This document shows, in pieces, positions 1-5,732 of a stretch of DNA of 5,732 nt. The stretch lies in NCBI GenBank assembly GCA_051880395.1, contig JBJENW010000374.1, positions 1-5,732 of the forward strand, written 5' to 3'. Position 1 is the first letter of the stretch. The number at the start of each line of letters is the position of its first letter. The notes beneath the pieces were generated by a model. It was not told where the DNA came from. It did no database searches and worked only from the letters and a program-made list of their open reading frames with translations. The stretch is from JBJENW01 sp051880395. GTDB taxonomy: Bacteria > Bacillota > Clostridia > Lachnospirales > Lachnospiraceae. A program made the translations under genes and the position numbers.

Positions 1-18
1 GCCCACCCAAACTCGACT

Positions 19-231
19 TCATTTCTGTCTAGCCTTTCTGGAAACAGCCGCCCCCACCTTGCGCACCCAGCCGAATTTCGGAAACGTCCTCATAGGAATC
101 CCCCGGTTGAGATATTTTTCGCGTCCCGCCTTTTTCAAAGAGTAGTGGGGTCGATACTGTTTCGGGTGGCCGAAAAAGCACCGTCCGCAATACTTACACT
201 CATATAAAGCGTAATGTTTAGGAATATTTTT
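19..231 (-). other. Unassigned GC-richer segment with an open frame directly behind the ATPase stop
   Basis: I do not recognise this segment. Positions 1-180 are about 53% GC, above the neighbouring genes. Directly after the TAA of the ATPase, the same frame stays open for 70 codons and ends at TGA 19-21. Its translation is very basic (22 Lys/Arg/His against 2 Glu), with a cysteine cluster ECKYCGRC near its start and an ending rich in Lys and Arg. It has no ATG, GTG or TTG before the cysteines: the first TTG is codon 32 and the only ATG is codon 47. A second minus frame is open from a TTG at 190 to TAG 29-31 (53 residues), and the plus strand is also open across 1-207. Openness in several frames suggests compositional bias or a decayed or repeated element rather than a normal gene. 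A stop-codon readthrough extension is formally possible but unsupported. Small palindromes occur at 71-81 (CCGAATTTCGG) and 161-174. Confidence 0.25.
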
Positions 232-1005
232 TTAGATATAATATTCGGTAGAGTCTTCTTGTTTCATATGGAATAAATCGAATACATGATCACGAATCTT
301 CAAAAAGTCATCACTCGTCCGGTCGCGATCTGCCTGAGGCATGGAAATTTTAACAATATTTTTAATGCGCCCAGGATTGGCATCTAAGATCACAATTCGA
401 TTTGCCAAAAAGATAGCTTCTTCAATGTCGTGTGTAACAAATACGATTGTCTTCTTTGTTTCGTGACAGATCCGCAGAATGTCATCTTGTAATTTCATCC
501 GTGTGATGGCATCTAACGCACCGAACGGTTCATCCATAAACAAAATTTCCGGTTCAACAGCCAGGGCACGTGCAATGGCAACTCGCTGTTGCATACCACC
601 CGATAATTGACGCGGTTTTTTCTTTTCAGAGCCGGTCAGACCAACCATATCGATATATTTTTGAGCAATTGCATGCTGCTCATCTTTTGGTACCTTTTTA
701 CTTTCCAAACCGAGTGTTACATTTTTTTCCACTGTACGCCAAGGAAGCAGACCATAATTTTGAAAAATAGTGACATAAGAAATCGATGGGTGTTCGACTT
801 CGGCACCATTGATGCGAATGGAACCCTCGCTTGGTTTCAAAAATCCTGCCATTGCATTCAATAATGTAGACTTTCCACAGCCGGAAGGACCAAGCAGACA
901 AATAAATTCGCCTTTTTTAATCTGCAGAGAAATATGATCGAGAACAGTCGTATCTTTCTGCTGCTGGTGGTAGGTGACAGAAATATCATTGACATCTATA
1001 TACAT
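232..1005 (-). CDS. NitT/TauT-family ABC importer, ATP-binding protein (SsuB/TauB-like)
   Basis: This 257-residue protein is the cytoplasmic ATPase that powers the importer encoded by the two genes before it. All ABC motifs are intact: Walker A GPSGCGKST (39-47), Q-loop Gln82 in FQNYGLLPW, signature LSGGMQQR (134-141), Walker B ILFMDEP (154-160) with catalytic Glu159, the D-loop GALD, and the H-loop His192 in VTHDIEEA. Length and motif wording fit the nitrate/sulfonate/taurine subgroup. The C-terminal tail after about residue 225 has the short helical region usual in SsuB/TauB. The start is fixed by AAGGAGG at 1014-1020, 8 bases ahead. The ATG follows the permease stop codon with no gap, so translation is probably coupled. 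The substrate cannot be read from the ATPase. It is the last gene of the operon, and I see no clear terminator hairpin behind it. Family assignment is firm; sulfonate, taurine, nitrate, thiamine-precursor or another cargo is open. Confidence 0.95.
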   Translation of the reverse strand: MYIDVNDISVTYHQQQKDTTVLDHISLQIKKGEFICLLGPSGCGKSTLLNAMAGFLKPSEGSIRINGAEVEHPSISYVTIFQNYGLLPWRTVEKNVTLGLESKKVPKDEQHAIAQKYIDMVGLTGSEKKKPRQLSGGMQQRVAIARALAVEPEILFMDEPFGALDAITRMKLQDDILRICHETKKTIVFVTHDIEEAIFLANRIVILDANPGRIKNIVKISMPQADRDRTSDDFLKIRDHVFDLFHMKQEDSTEYYI

Positions 1006-1761
1006 TTATGCAACCTCCTTTTCAATCAGTCTGATTAAGGTATCTAATAATAAACCAAATACGCCGATGGTAAGAATCACAGCCATGAGTGCGTCCATGC
1101 GCATACAGTTTTTCGCATCCATAACCAGAAATCCCAGACCGGACTGCGCACCAATCATCTCACCAGATACCAAAAAGATCCAAGCGGTTCCCAAAGCCAG
1201 ACGAAGACTGTTAATAATCTGGGAAAAAGCGGCAGGCAAAATAATTTTAAACATGCGTTTCCCTTTTGTGATACCGAAATTTTGAGATATTTTTGTGTAA
1301 ATCGGATCTAAATTCGCAATTGCAGACACTGTCGAAAGCAAAATCGGGAAAAATCCGGCGATAAAAATAATTACGATCGCTGGCACATCGCCAATGCCAA
1401 ACCATAAAACGATAAACGGCATCCACGCAACCGGTGCAATCGGACGAATCAGCTGTAAAATTGGGTTGATATATTCAAAAACACGCGGAAATGTTCCAAG
1501 TAGCAGCCCAATACCGATTCCAAAGAAAGCGGCTAAAAGGTAACCGATAAAAAATCGGATCAGGCTGATACTGATGTGTCCAAGGAGTGGAAGATGCGAG
1601 GTGCTGCCGGCAAGTCCGCTGGTAAAAAGTTCTCCAAATGCACGGCAGACATCAAGCGGTGCCGGAAAAAGAGCAGGATTGATCTGTCCAATTGTGACCG
1701 CTGCCTGCCAGATCAGCAAAAGAGAGATAAATGCGATCAGGCAATGTTTTACTGTTTTCAT
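1006..1761 (-). CDS. NitT/TauT-family ABC importer, permease (SsuC-like)
   Basis: This 251-residue integral membrane protein forms the channel of the importer, probably as a homodimer. Hydrophobic segments lie near residues 7-24, 65-90, 112-148 (two segments broken by a short charged turn at WFGIGD), 190-205 and 225-244, matching the usual six-helix fold of this family. The block RPIAPVAWMPFIVLWFGIGD (106-125) is typical of SsuC/TauC permeases. The EAA-type coupling loop, which contacts the ATPase, is at about 156-177 (NFGITKG then FKIILPAA). I start it at the ATG at 1761 because AAAGGAGG (1768-1775) sits 6 bases ahead; a longer open frame reaches 1830 but would overlap the upstream gene by about 55 bases and lacks such a site. 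The ribosome binding site overlaps the stop codon of the binding-protein gene. It ends in EKEVA immediately before the ATPase start. The family is certain; the cargo is not. Confidence 0.94.
   Translation of the reverse strand: MKTVKHCLIAFISLLLIWQAAVTIGQINPALFPAPLDVCRAFGELFTSGLAGSTSHLPLLGHISISLIRFFIGYLLAAFFGIGIGLLLGTFPRVFEYINPILQLIRPIAPVAWMPFIVLWFGIGDVPAIVIIFIAGFFPILLSTVSAIANLDPIYTKISQNFGITKGKRMFKIILPAAFSQIINSLRLALGTAWIFLVSGEMIGAQSGLGFLVMDAKNCMRMDALMAVILTIGVFGLLLDTLIRLIEKEVA
1014..1020 (-). promoter_or_regulatory. Ribosome binding site of the ATPase gene
   Basis: AAGGAGG on the minus strand, 8 bases before the ATG at 1005. It lies inside the last codons of the permease gene, whose TAA directly abuts the ATPase ATG. 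Confidence 0.9.
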
Positions 1762-1767
1762 AAGAAA

Positions 1768-1775
1768 CCTCCTTT
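1768..1775 (-). promoter_or_regulatory. Ribosome binding site of the permease gene
   Basis: AAAGGAGG on the minus strand, 6 bases before the ATG at 1761. It decides the permease start against the longer open frame that begins at 1830. Its first base is shared with the TGA stop of the substrate-binding protein, so the two genes are probably translationally coupled. Confidence 0.9.
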
Positions 1776-2731
1776 CAATTCGCCTGCTGATATACAAAGT
1801 CCTCGAAAGAAGGAGGTGTATCCAGTACATGGTCTTCAGTTATTTTATTACATAATGTTTCATAGGCATCTTTTGTGATGGTAAGATCGTCATAGCGAAT
1901 CCACGCAAGCGAGGTTTCCAGTGTCTTTTCCTCTTGTCCAAGGTATGTTTTTGCAATGCGTTTGGCTTCCTCTTTATCTAACTGTTTTCCTGCTTCATAA
2001 TAAGAAGAAAGAAATGTTTGGAATGCTTCTTTGTTTTGTTTGATGACATCATTTCGAAGAACCAGAGCGCAGCAGATGGAATCCTCCCATAATTCATCTG
2101 AACGTGAGAGAACAGATCCGAACCCCTGCGTGACAGCTTGTGCACCAAACGGTTCTGCCACACAATATGCGTCAATCGCACCACTGGCAAGGGAAGATGG
2201 CATTTCTGTAGGTGCAAGCTGCGTCACAGTCACATCCGAAAGGGATAAGCCAGCACGTTTTAATTCCTCTTGCAGTAAAATGTAATGGGAAGACTGCTTG
2301 GATGGGATCGCAAACGTTTTTCCTTTTAGATCTTTTGCAGAGGAAATTTTCTCATTTGCCACCACGACATTACCGTCGCGATGACCAAGAGCAACTGCCT
2401 TCAAATCAATCCCCTGAGCATAGGCACCCATCGCCAGTTCGATCAGTTCAGAAGCTCCATCGATTTTTCCGGCATGCAGCGCATCGGTTAAATCTGTCCA
2501 GGAGCTGAATTTCTGCAGCTTGATCTGTACCCCATTGTTTTGTTGTTCTAATAATTCTTTTTCTTTAAAAACGGGTAAGGCGTGTGTGATCGGTAAATAG
2601 CCTATGGTGTAGGTCTCGGTTTTGGTATTCTGTGTCTCTTCCGGAACTGTGACAGCCTGTCCTGCCACAATTACACCCAGAAGAAATACGACGATCACTG
2701 CAATCCCGATTCGATTTTTATTCATAGTCAT
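1775..2731 (-). CDS. ABC importer substrate-binding protein, NMT1/SsuA-like
   Basis: This 318-residue extracytoplasmic protein should capture the ligand and hand it to the permease encoded next to it. The N-terminus has a basic start (NKNR) and a hydrophobic stretch at about 8-26, i.e. an export signal or membrane anchor. The mature part begins YTIGYLPITHALPVF (41-55), a typical opening of NMT1/SsuA-type binding proteins, and continues with GKIDGASE (88-95), DLKGKTFAIPS (134-144) and the late block AIDAYCVAEPFG (186-197), all in the expected order. Unusually for a Gram-positive binding protein, there is no lipobox cysteine after the hydrophobic stretch, so it may be secreted, processed, or held by an uncleaved anchor. 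The start at 2731 is preferred over the ATG at 2725 because the weak site GAGAGAG (2740-2746) is 8 bases from it. It starts 32 bases after the CODH-like gene and ends 13 bases before the permease. Ligand unknown; aliphatic sulfonate or nitrate labels would be guesses. Confidence 0.92.
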   Translation of the reverse strand: MTMNKNRIGIAVIVVFLLGVIVAGQAVTVPEETQNTKTETYTIGYLPITHALPVFKEKELLEQQNNGVQIKLQKFSSWTDLTDALHAGKIDGASELIELAMGAYAQGIDLKAVALGHRDGNVVVANEKISSAKDLKGKTFAIPSKQSSHYILLQEELKRAGLSLSDVTVTQLAPTEMPSSLASGAIDAYCVAEPFGAQAVTQGFGSVLSRSDELWEDSICCALVLRNDVIKQNKEAFQTFLSSYYEAGKQLDKEEAKRIAKTYLGQEEKTLETSLAWIRYDDLTITKDAYETLCNKITEDHVLDTPPSFEDFVYQQAN

Positions 2732-2763
2732 AGGATAAACTCTCTCTTTCTAAAAACTCTAAA

Positions 2764-4905
2764 CTAGTCCCAGCCGAGAGTTTTTCGTTTCTCTTTCATA
2801 TCAGAAACGATTTTTTCGGCTAAGGATTTTGGATCGGCATCTACATACATAGAAGAATGCAAAGTTTCTTTCGTGGATTCTTTTAAAAATTCAATGACCT
2901 TCGAAGAGCCGTGAATCGGTGCTTCCACACAGTGGTAGGAAGTGATTCCCATCATACGAAAGCCCAGTGCAGCATCGATACCTTTTTCATTGGACCATTC
3001 CGGGGAACTAAAAGCAAACGGCAGTTCATATAAATTTTTCTCAAGTAACCCTGCAATACCACCAAAAATACCGGAAGAACGCGCATTATCGATACATTCG
3101 CCCACATGCCAAACCGGTGGCATATCCGGCTGAAGGAAGGTACGCAGTTTCTCGCCGGTTTTGCTATATGCAAATTCAGAAGTTTGACAGTACCCCATTT
3201 TCATCATAGGAAAAGAAGCACAGCCATTTGTAATAATCAAAACATTGTTTTTCAGCAAGACGTCAGCGACATCTAAAATGGCTTTTTCATACATAATTTT
3301 TGGATTATTACATCCGACCAGATTCACAATACCAAGAATATCTCCATTTTTGAGTGCATCAGCAAGTGGCTGCAAGCTTCCATATTTTTTGCACAGATAT
3401 TCCACAGAAAAACCAACCTCTGCTTCCACTTCATACGGAGGAATGAACACTGGCATACCTTTGCGGGCGGAAAAACTTTCGATTGCGCGGGTGACGATTT
3501 TCTCGGCAATTTCCTGCGTTTTTTCCAAATTCGAATGATGGTGGTCGTATCCGATATGCTCGGCACCAGGAAGGCGGGCAGAATCACTTGTTGTAACAAC
3601 TGTAGTTTTATAACATCGTGCGACATCCATGATAGAAGGATAAACTTCTTGCACATCGGCAACCCATAAATCCAATGCGCCGGTGCCTAAGACCAGTTCG
3701 GCGCTGACCGCATTTGACAAAGGGATAACGCCTTCATAACGATACATGGCAGATAAACCAGAGCAGCAGATTCCATAGAACTGAATGCCCTTTGCACCAG
3801 CATCCTTTGCCATTTTCTGAAATTTTTCGCTGTATCCGGTGCGGACAATTTCACGCACCAAAACAGGAAGATGTCCATGAACAGCGATATTTACATACCC
3901 TTTTTTTAATGCACCAATATTAATTTTAGAAGTGACGCGATCGCCGACACCTAAAAGAGCATCAGTTGCAATGGAGGTAGATACCACACCGCTAAATGTA
4001 AAAGCAAGACCGCAACGTAAAAATTGTTTCATAATACTTTCCCAATCTCCGTCCGTAGCACAGCCGGTTTTGTGATAGGCTTCAAAGACTTCGTGGTAGG
4101 CACTAATCGGAAGTACATCCATTTCTTTCCAAACTTTTTTGCGTTCTTCGGGTGCGCAGGCTTCGATTGTGCGGTAAGTTTCCGGCTCTGTACGAGACAA
4201 ATCTTCTAACAATACATTTGCTAAGTCAATTGCAACATTTTTTACCTGACGGTGTTTGGTTGGAATACCAAAAGCCTGTGCAGTGGTAAGAATCTTATGT
4301 TCATCCATAATCGGAATATTGACTTTACCCTGTGCCGCCCATTTTAACATTAAGATGACTTCGCGAGCATGCATACCATGTTGCGCTACACCGGCAGCCG
4401 CGCCTCGCAGTAGATTGCGGGCAACAATCAGGTCCGCATCAGCGCCGCAGACGCCGCGTGGACTTTTCGGTGTGATATGACATGGCCCCATATTACAAAT
4501 CTTACAACAGACACCCGATAAACCAAACCCACATTGCGGCTGCTGCTTATCAAATCGATCAAATGTTGTGTCGAGTCCGATTTGCTCCATATGTAACATC
4601 ATTTCCTTCACAGCTGGATCCGGAACGTTGTCTAACACATCCTGCTTTGAAGGGAATGTTTTTCGATATGCGGCTACCGCTTTCGTGTAATCTTCTGTAA
4701 AAACATCTTCATGACTATGCTCATAAACGTTACCATCTGCATCGACATGCGTGTGTGTATGCCCTTTGACTGGTGCCAAAACTTTTGGAATCCCATTTTT
4801 GTCAAAACCGATAATGGCCCTGTGTCTATGTTCGCCAGTGATTACGTCAGGAATTTGTTCTTCCGTGTGTAATGGGTTTCTATGATGCTCATAATTACTA
4901 CTCAT
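2764..4905 (-). CDS. cooS: Deviant anaerobic carbon monoxide dehydrogenase-like protein (CooS scaffold, one C-cluster Cys replaced by Glu)
   Basis: This 713-residue protein has the CooS fold; family members are usually about 630-640 residues. The excess is a His-rich N-terminal extension (about 1-75; ten His by residue 65). Cys125 and Cys133 match the intersubunit D-cluster ligands, and Cys134, Cys137, Cys142 and Cys153 match the B-cluster ([4Fe-4S]). For the active-site C-cluster I see His345 (AVHGH), Cys381 (GICCSG), Cys532 (LVGCN), Cys562 (TNGCAS) and Cys604 (VGECIDN), plus the catalytic Lys641 (SNEK). The fifth cysteine, in the DVQC motif of true CODHs, is Glu420 (DVQE, codon GAA). CO oxidation is therefore doubtful. 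CooS-V of Carboxydothermus hydrogenoformans, which also lacks a C-cluster cysteine, carries an Fe/S/O hybrid cluster and slowly turns over hydroxylamine; a similar redox role is inferred. No cooC or cooF is nearby. The start at 4905 is set by GGAGG at 4915-4919; a TTG-initiated form from 4941 is less likely. First gene of the operon. Confidence 0.93.
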   Translation of the reverse strand: MSSNYEHHRNPLHTEEQIPDVITGEHRHRAIIGFDKNGIPKVLAPVKGHTHTHVDADGNVYEHSHEDVFTEDYTKAVAAYRKTFPSKQDVLDNVPDPAVKEMMLHMEQIGLDTTFDRFDKQQPQCGFGLSGVCCKICNMGPCHITPKSPRGVCGADADLIVARNLLRGAAAGVAQHGMHAREVILMLKWAAQGKVNIPIMDEHKILTTAQAFGIPTKHRQVKNVAIDLANVLLEDLSRTEPETYRTIEACAPEERKKVWKEMDVLPISAYHEVFEAYHKTGCATDGDWESIMKQFLRCGLAFTFSGVVSTSIATDALLGVGDRVTSKINIGALKKGYVNIAVHGHLPVLVREIVRTGYSEKFQKMAKDAGAKGIQFYGICCSGLSAMYRYEGVIPLSNAVSAELVLGTGALDLWVADVQEVYPSIMDVARCYKTTVVTTSDSARLPGAEHIGYDHHHSNLEKTQEIAEKIVTRAIESFSARKGMPVFIPPYEVEAEVGFSVEYLCKKYGSLQPLADALKNGDILGIVNLVGCNNPKIMYEKAILDVADVLLKNNVLIITNGCASFPMMKMGYCQTSEFAYSKTGEKLRTFLQPDMPPVWHVGECIDNARSSGIFGGIAGLLEKNLYELPFAFSSPEWSNEKGIDAALGFRMMGITSYHCVEAPIHGSSKVIEFLKESTKETLHSSMYVDADPKSLAEKIVSDMKEKRKTLGWD

Positions 4906-5027
4906 TAATTTAATCCTCCATAAATGCAATGTACTCCTCAAATTCGCTTACGTTTGACTTGTCTCTTCATAGAAAGTAAACGATAGATTCTTTGAGCAAA
5001 TAAACTTGTTTTCATATATGTTTTATA
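4906..5027 (-). other. 5' leader of the cooS operon
   Basis: About 120 untranslated bases between the predicted transcription start and the cooS ATG. I find no recognisable riboswitch, T-box or attenuator hairpin with a U-run. The only notable content is the three-codon frame overlapping the ribosome binding site and a short CGTTT/AAACG complementarity, too weak to name a structure. Confidence 0.5.
4915..4919 (-). promoter_or_regulatory. Ribosome binding site of the CODH-like gene
   Basis: GGAGG on the minus strand, 9 bases before the ATG at 4905. It fixes the start at MSSNYEHH rather than at the in-frame TTG at 4941. The site lies inside a tiny frame, ATG-GAG-GAT-TAA (4910-4921, peptide Met-Glu-Asp), preceded by its own weak GAGGAG at about 4934-4940. 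Confidence 0.85.
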
Positions 5028-5033
5028 GAGTAC

Positions 5034-5062
5034 AGTATATAGAAGAAAAATCTACCTGTCAA
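5034..5062 (-). promoter_or_regulatory. Promoter of the cooS-ABC transporter operon
   Basis: On the minus strand, TTGACA (5057-5062) and TATACT (5034-5039) are separated by exactly 17 bases, a near-perfect housekeeping sigma promoter. Transcription should begin near 5027, giving a leader of about 120 bases before the cooS ATG. The upstream flank (5063-5085) is A/T-rich. I see no convincing operator palindrome; a loose TATAGA/AGTATA symmetry around 5024-5039 overlaps the -10 box but is too weak to call. Confidence 0.82.
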
Positions 5063-5280
5063 CTAGTTTTTAAAAATATTTGTAAACGTGTAAGTGTTCT
5101 GCTCATTACTTCGAATAAAAAAATTGAATTTTAGAAAAAAGTGTTGGTGCAGGAAAGCAGTGTAAAACCAGCAAAGAAAGTTGTGTGATCCTGAATGAAT
5201 GATGAAGAACGTCAGATAGCGGAAAAGTATTCTATTATAAATATGTAAGTTTAATCATACAAGAACAGTAACCAGAAATA
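5063..5280. other. Spacer between two divergent promoters, no gene seen
   Basis: This A/T-rich spacer separates the minus-strand cooS promoter from the plus-strand rRNA promoters. Frames here and further right are short or low-complexity, without ribosome binding sites. I see no tRNA, terminator or large repeat. Regulatory sites for either operon could lie here, but none is recognisable by eye. Confidence 0.6.
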
Positions 5281-5309
5281 AAATAAAAGACAAAAAACAA
5301 AAAATATGA

Positions 5310-5338
5310 TTGACAAATGAAAAACAATATAGTATAAT
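5310..5338 (+). promoter_or_regulatory. rRNA operon promoter P1
   Basis: TTGACA (5310-5315) and TATAAT (5333-5338), both perfect consensus, with a 17-base spacer. An A-rich tract at 5281-5309 immediately upstream looks like an UP element that binds the RNA polymerase alpha subunit, as usual for strong rRNA promoters. Transcription should start near 5345. Confidence 0.92.
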
Positions 5339-5393
5339 AAATAAGCTCGCTTGAGACAAGAACAGAAACAGAAAAAATAAAATAAAAAAGTTC

Positions 5394-5422
5394 TTGACAA
5401 AGAGAAAGTAGTATGGTAAAAT
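5394..5422 (+). promoter_or_regulatory. rRNA operon promoter P2
   Basis: TTGACA (5394-5399) and TAAAAT (5417-5422) with a 17-base spacer and a TGG extended -10 (5414-5416). An A-rich tract (5371-5390) precedes it. It lies exactly 84 bases after P1, and sequence around and after the -10 boxes is similar (AATAAGCT follows both), so the two are probably a diverged tandem duplication. Predicted start near 5429. Confidence 0.9.
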
Positions 5423-5428
5423 GAATAA

Positions 5429-5597
5429 GCTGCTCACAAAACAGGCAGCGAAACAAAGAACATTGATAACCGAACAGTGAAATAACCTTGAAAATTCTAA
5501 GAGAATAATTCAGACGGAAGATGAGAGATCATCACTCCAAAAAAACAGTAAAATTCGAGGATAATCAGCCAAGCTGATTTCTGAGAGATCAACTTTT
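5429..5597 (+). other. Pre-16S rRNA leader
   Basis: Transcribed spacer between P2 and the mature 16S 5' end, removed during rRNA maturation. It holds two perfect short inverted repeats: GATGA-GAGA-TCATC (5520-5533) and AATCAGC-CAA-GCTGATT (5563-5579), the second ending 18 bases before the 16S start. The 10-base repeat TGAGAGATCA occurs at 5522-5531 and 5582-5591, 60 bases apart. The block CCTTGAAAATTC (around 5487-5498) may belong to the antitermination (boxA-type) region, but I cannot confirm it. The partner strand of the RNase III processing stem would lie beyond the 16S gene. Confidence 0.7.
5563..5579 (+). repeat. Hairpin in the pre-16S leader
   Basis: A perfect 7-bp inverted repeat, AATCAGC and GCTGATT, around a CAA loop. 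It has no U-run after it, so it is not a terminator; its place just before the mature 16S end suggests a role in rRNA folding or processing. Confidence 0.65.

Positions 5598-5732
<135 letters not shown>

Noticed and set aside
161..174. TTCGG-GTGG-CCGAA inverted repeat as a terminator of the ABC operon
   Set aside because: The stem is only 5 bp, and on the minus strand the T-run comes before the stem rather than after it.
570..864. Plus-strand open frames opposite the ATPase gene
   Set aside because: They are shadows of a gene with complete ABC motifs, overlap one another, and have no ribosome binding sites or recognisable domains.
1762..1830. Longer permease start with 23 extra residues
   Set aside because: It would overlap the binding-protein gene by about 55 bases, is rich in Arg unlike the family N-terminus, and the strong AAAGGAGG site points to the ATG at 1761.
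3245..3538. Plus-strand open frame of about 97 residues opposite cooS
   Set aside because: It lies wholly within the CODH-like coding sequence, whose cluster-ligand motifs are intact on the other strand; it has no signals of its own.
4906..4941. Longer CODH-like start at the TTG at 4941
   Set aside because: The ATG at 4905 has a well-spaced GGAGG, whereas the TTG lacks one at proper distance.
5100..5230. Possible FNR/CRP-type operator or CRISPR-like repeats in the spacer
   Set aside because: No good palindrome and no regularly spaced repeats are visible.
5235..5456. Minus-strand open frames rich in Phe, Leu and Ile that resemble a small membrane protein
   Set aside because: They are the complement of the A-rich rRNA promoter region with its two promoters; the hydrophobicity reflects the A/T composition, and no ribosome binding site is present.

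Overview
The window looks like chromosomal DNA of an anaerobic, low-GC Firmicute, most likely a member of the Lachnospiraceae (Clostridia). The evidence is the first ~135 bases of a 16S rRNA gene whose V1 region resembles that family, strong AAGGAGG-type ribosome binding sites, and a Ni,Fe-type carbon monoxide dehydrogenase (CODH) scaffold protein. The family assignment comes from memory of 16S sequences, not from a search.

Layout. Positions 1-231 lie downstream of the main operon and hold an unassigned, GC-richer segment (about 53% GC over 1-180). From 4905 down to 232, on the minus strand, runs a tight four-gene operon: a CODH-like protein (cooS family), a periplasmic-type substrate-binding protein, a permease and an ATPase of a nitrate/sulfonate/taurine (NitT/TauT, SsuABC-like) ABC importer. 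Intergenic gaps are 32, 13 and 0 bases. The operon has a near-consensus promoter (TTGACA-N17-TATACT, 5034-5062) and a leader of about 120 bases. From about 5281 on the plus strand, two tandem near-perfect promoters drive an rRNA operon; the mature 16S rRNA begins near 5598 and runs off the window. The two transcription units diverge.

The main point of interest is the CODH-like protein. It keeps all six cysteines of the D and B electron-transfer clusters. At the active-site C-cluster it keeps the histidine, four of the five cysteines and the catalytic lysine. The fifth cysteine, in the conserved D-x-Q-C motif (Cys333 of Carboxydothermus hydrogenoformans CODH-II), is glutamate (Glu420). It also has a roughly 75-residue N-terminal extension rich in histidine, and one histidine of the HxxHxxH proton path is changed to Glu. 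No Ni-insertion gene (cooC), ferredoxin (cooF), hydrogenase or acetyl-CoA synthase gene is present in the window. It therefore probably belongs to the deviant CODH-scaffold enzymes, of which CooS-V of C. hydrogenoformans is the characterised example (an Fe/S/O hybrid cluster, no CO oxidation, slow hydroxylamine turnover).

The co-transcribed importer suggests that the enzyme acts on, or protects against, a small molecule brought in by the transporter. This pairing is the best candidate for an undescribed system here; the substrate is unknown.
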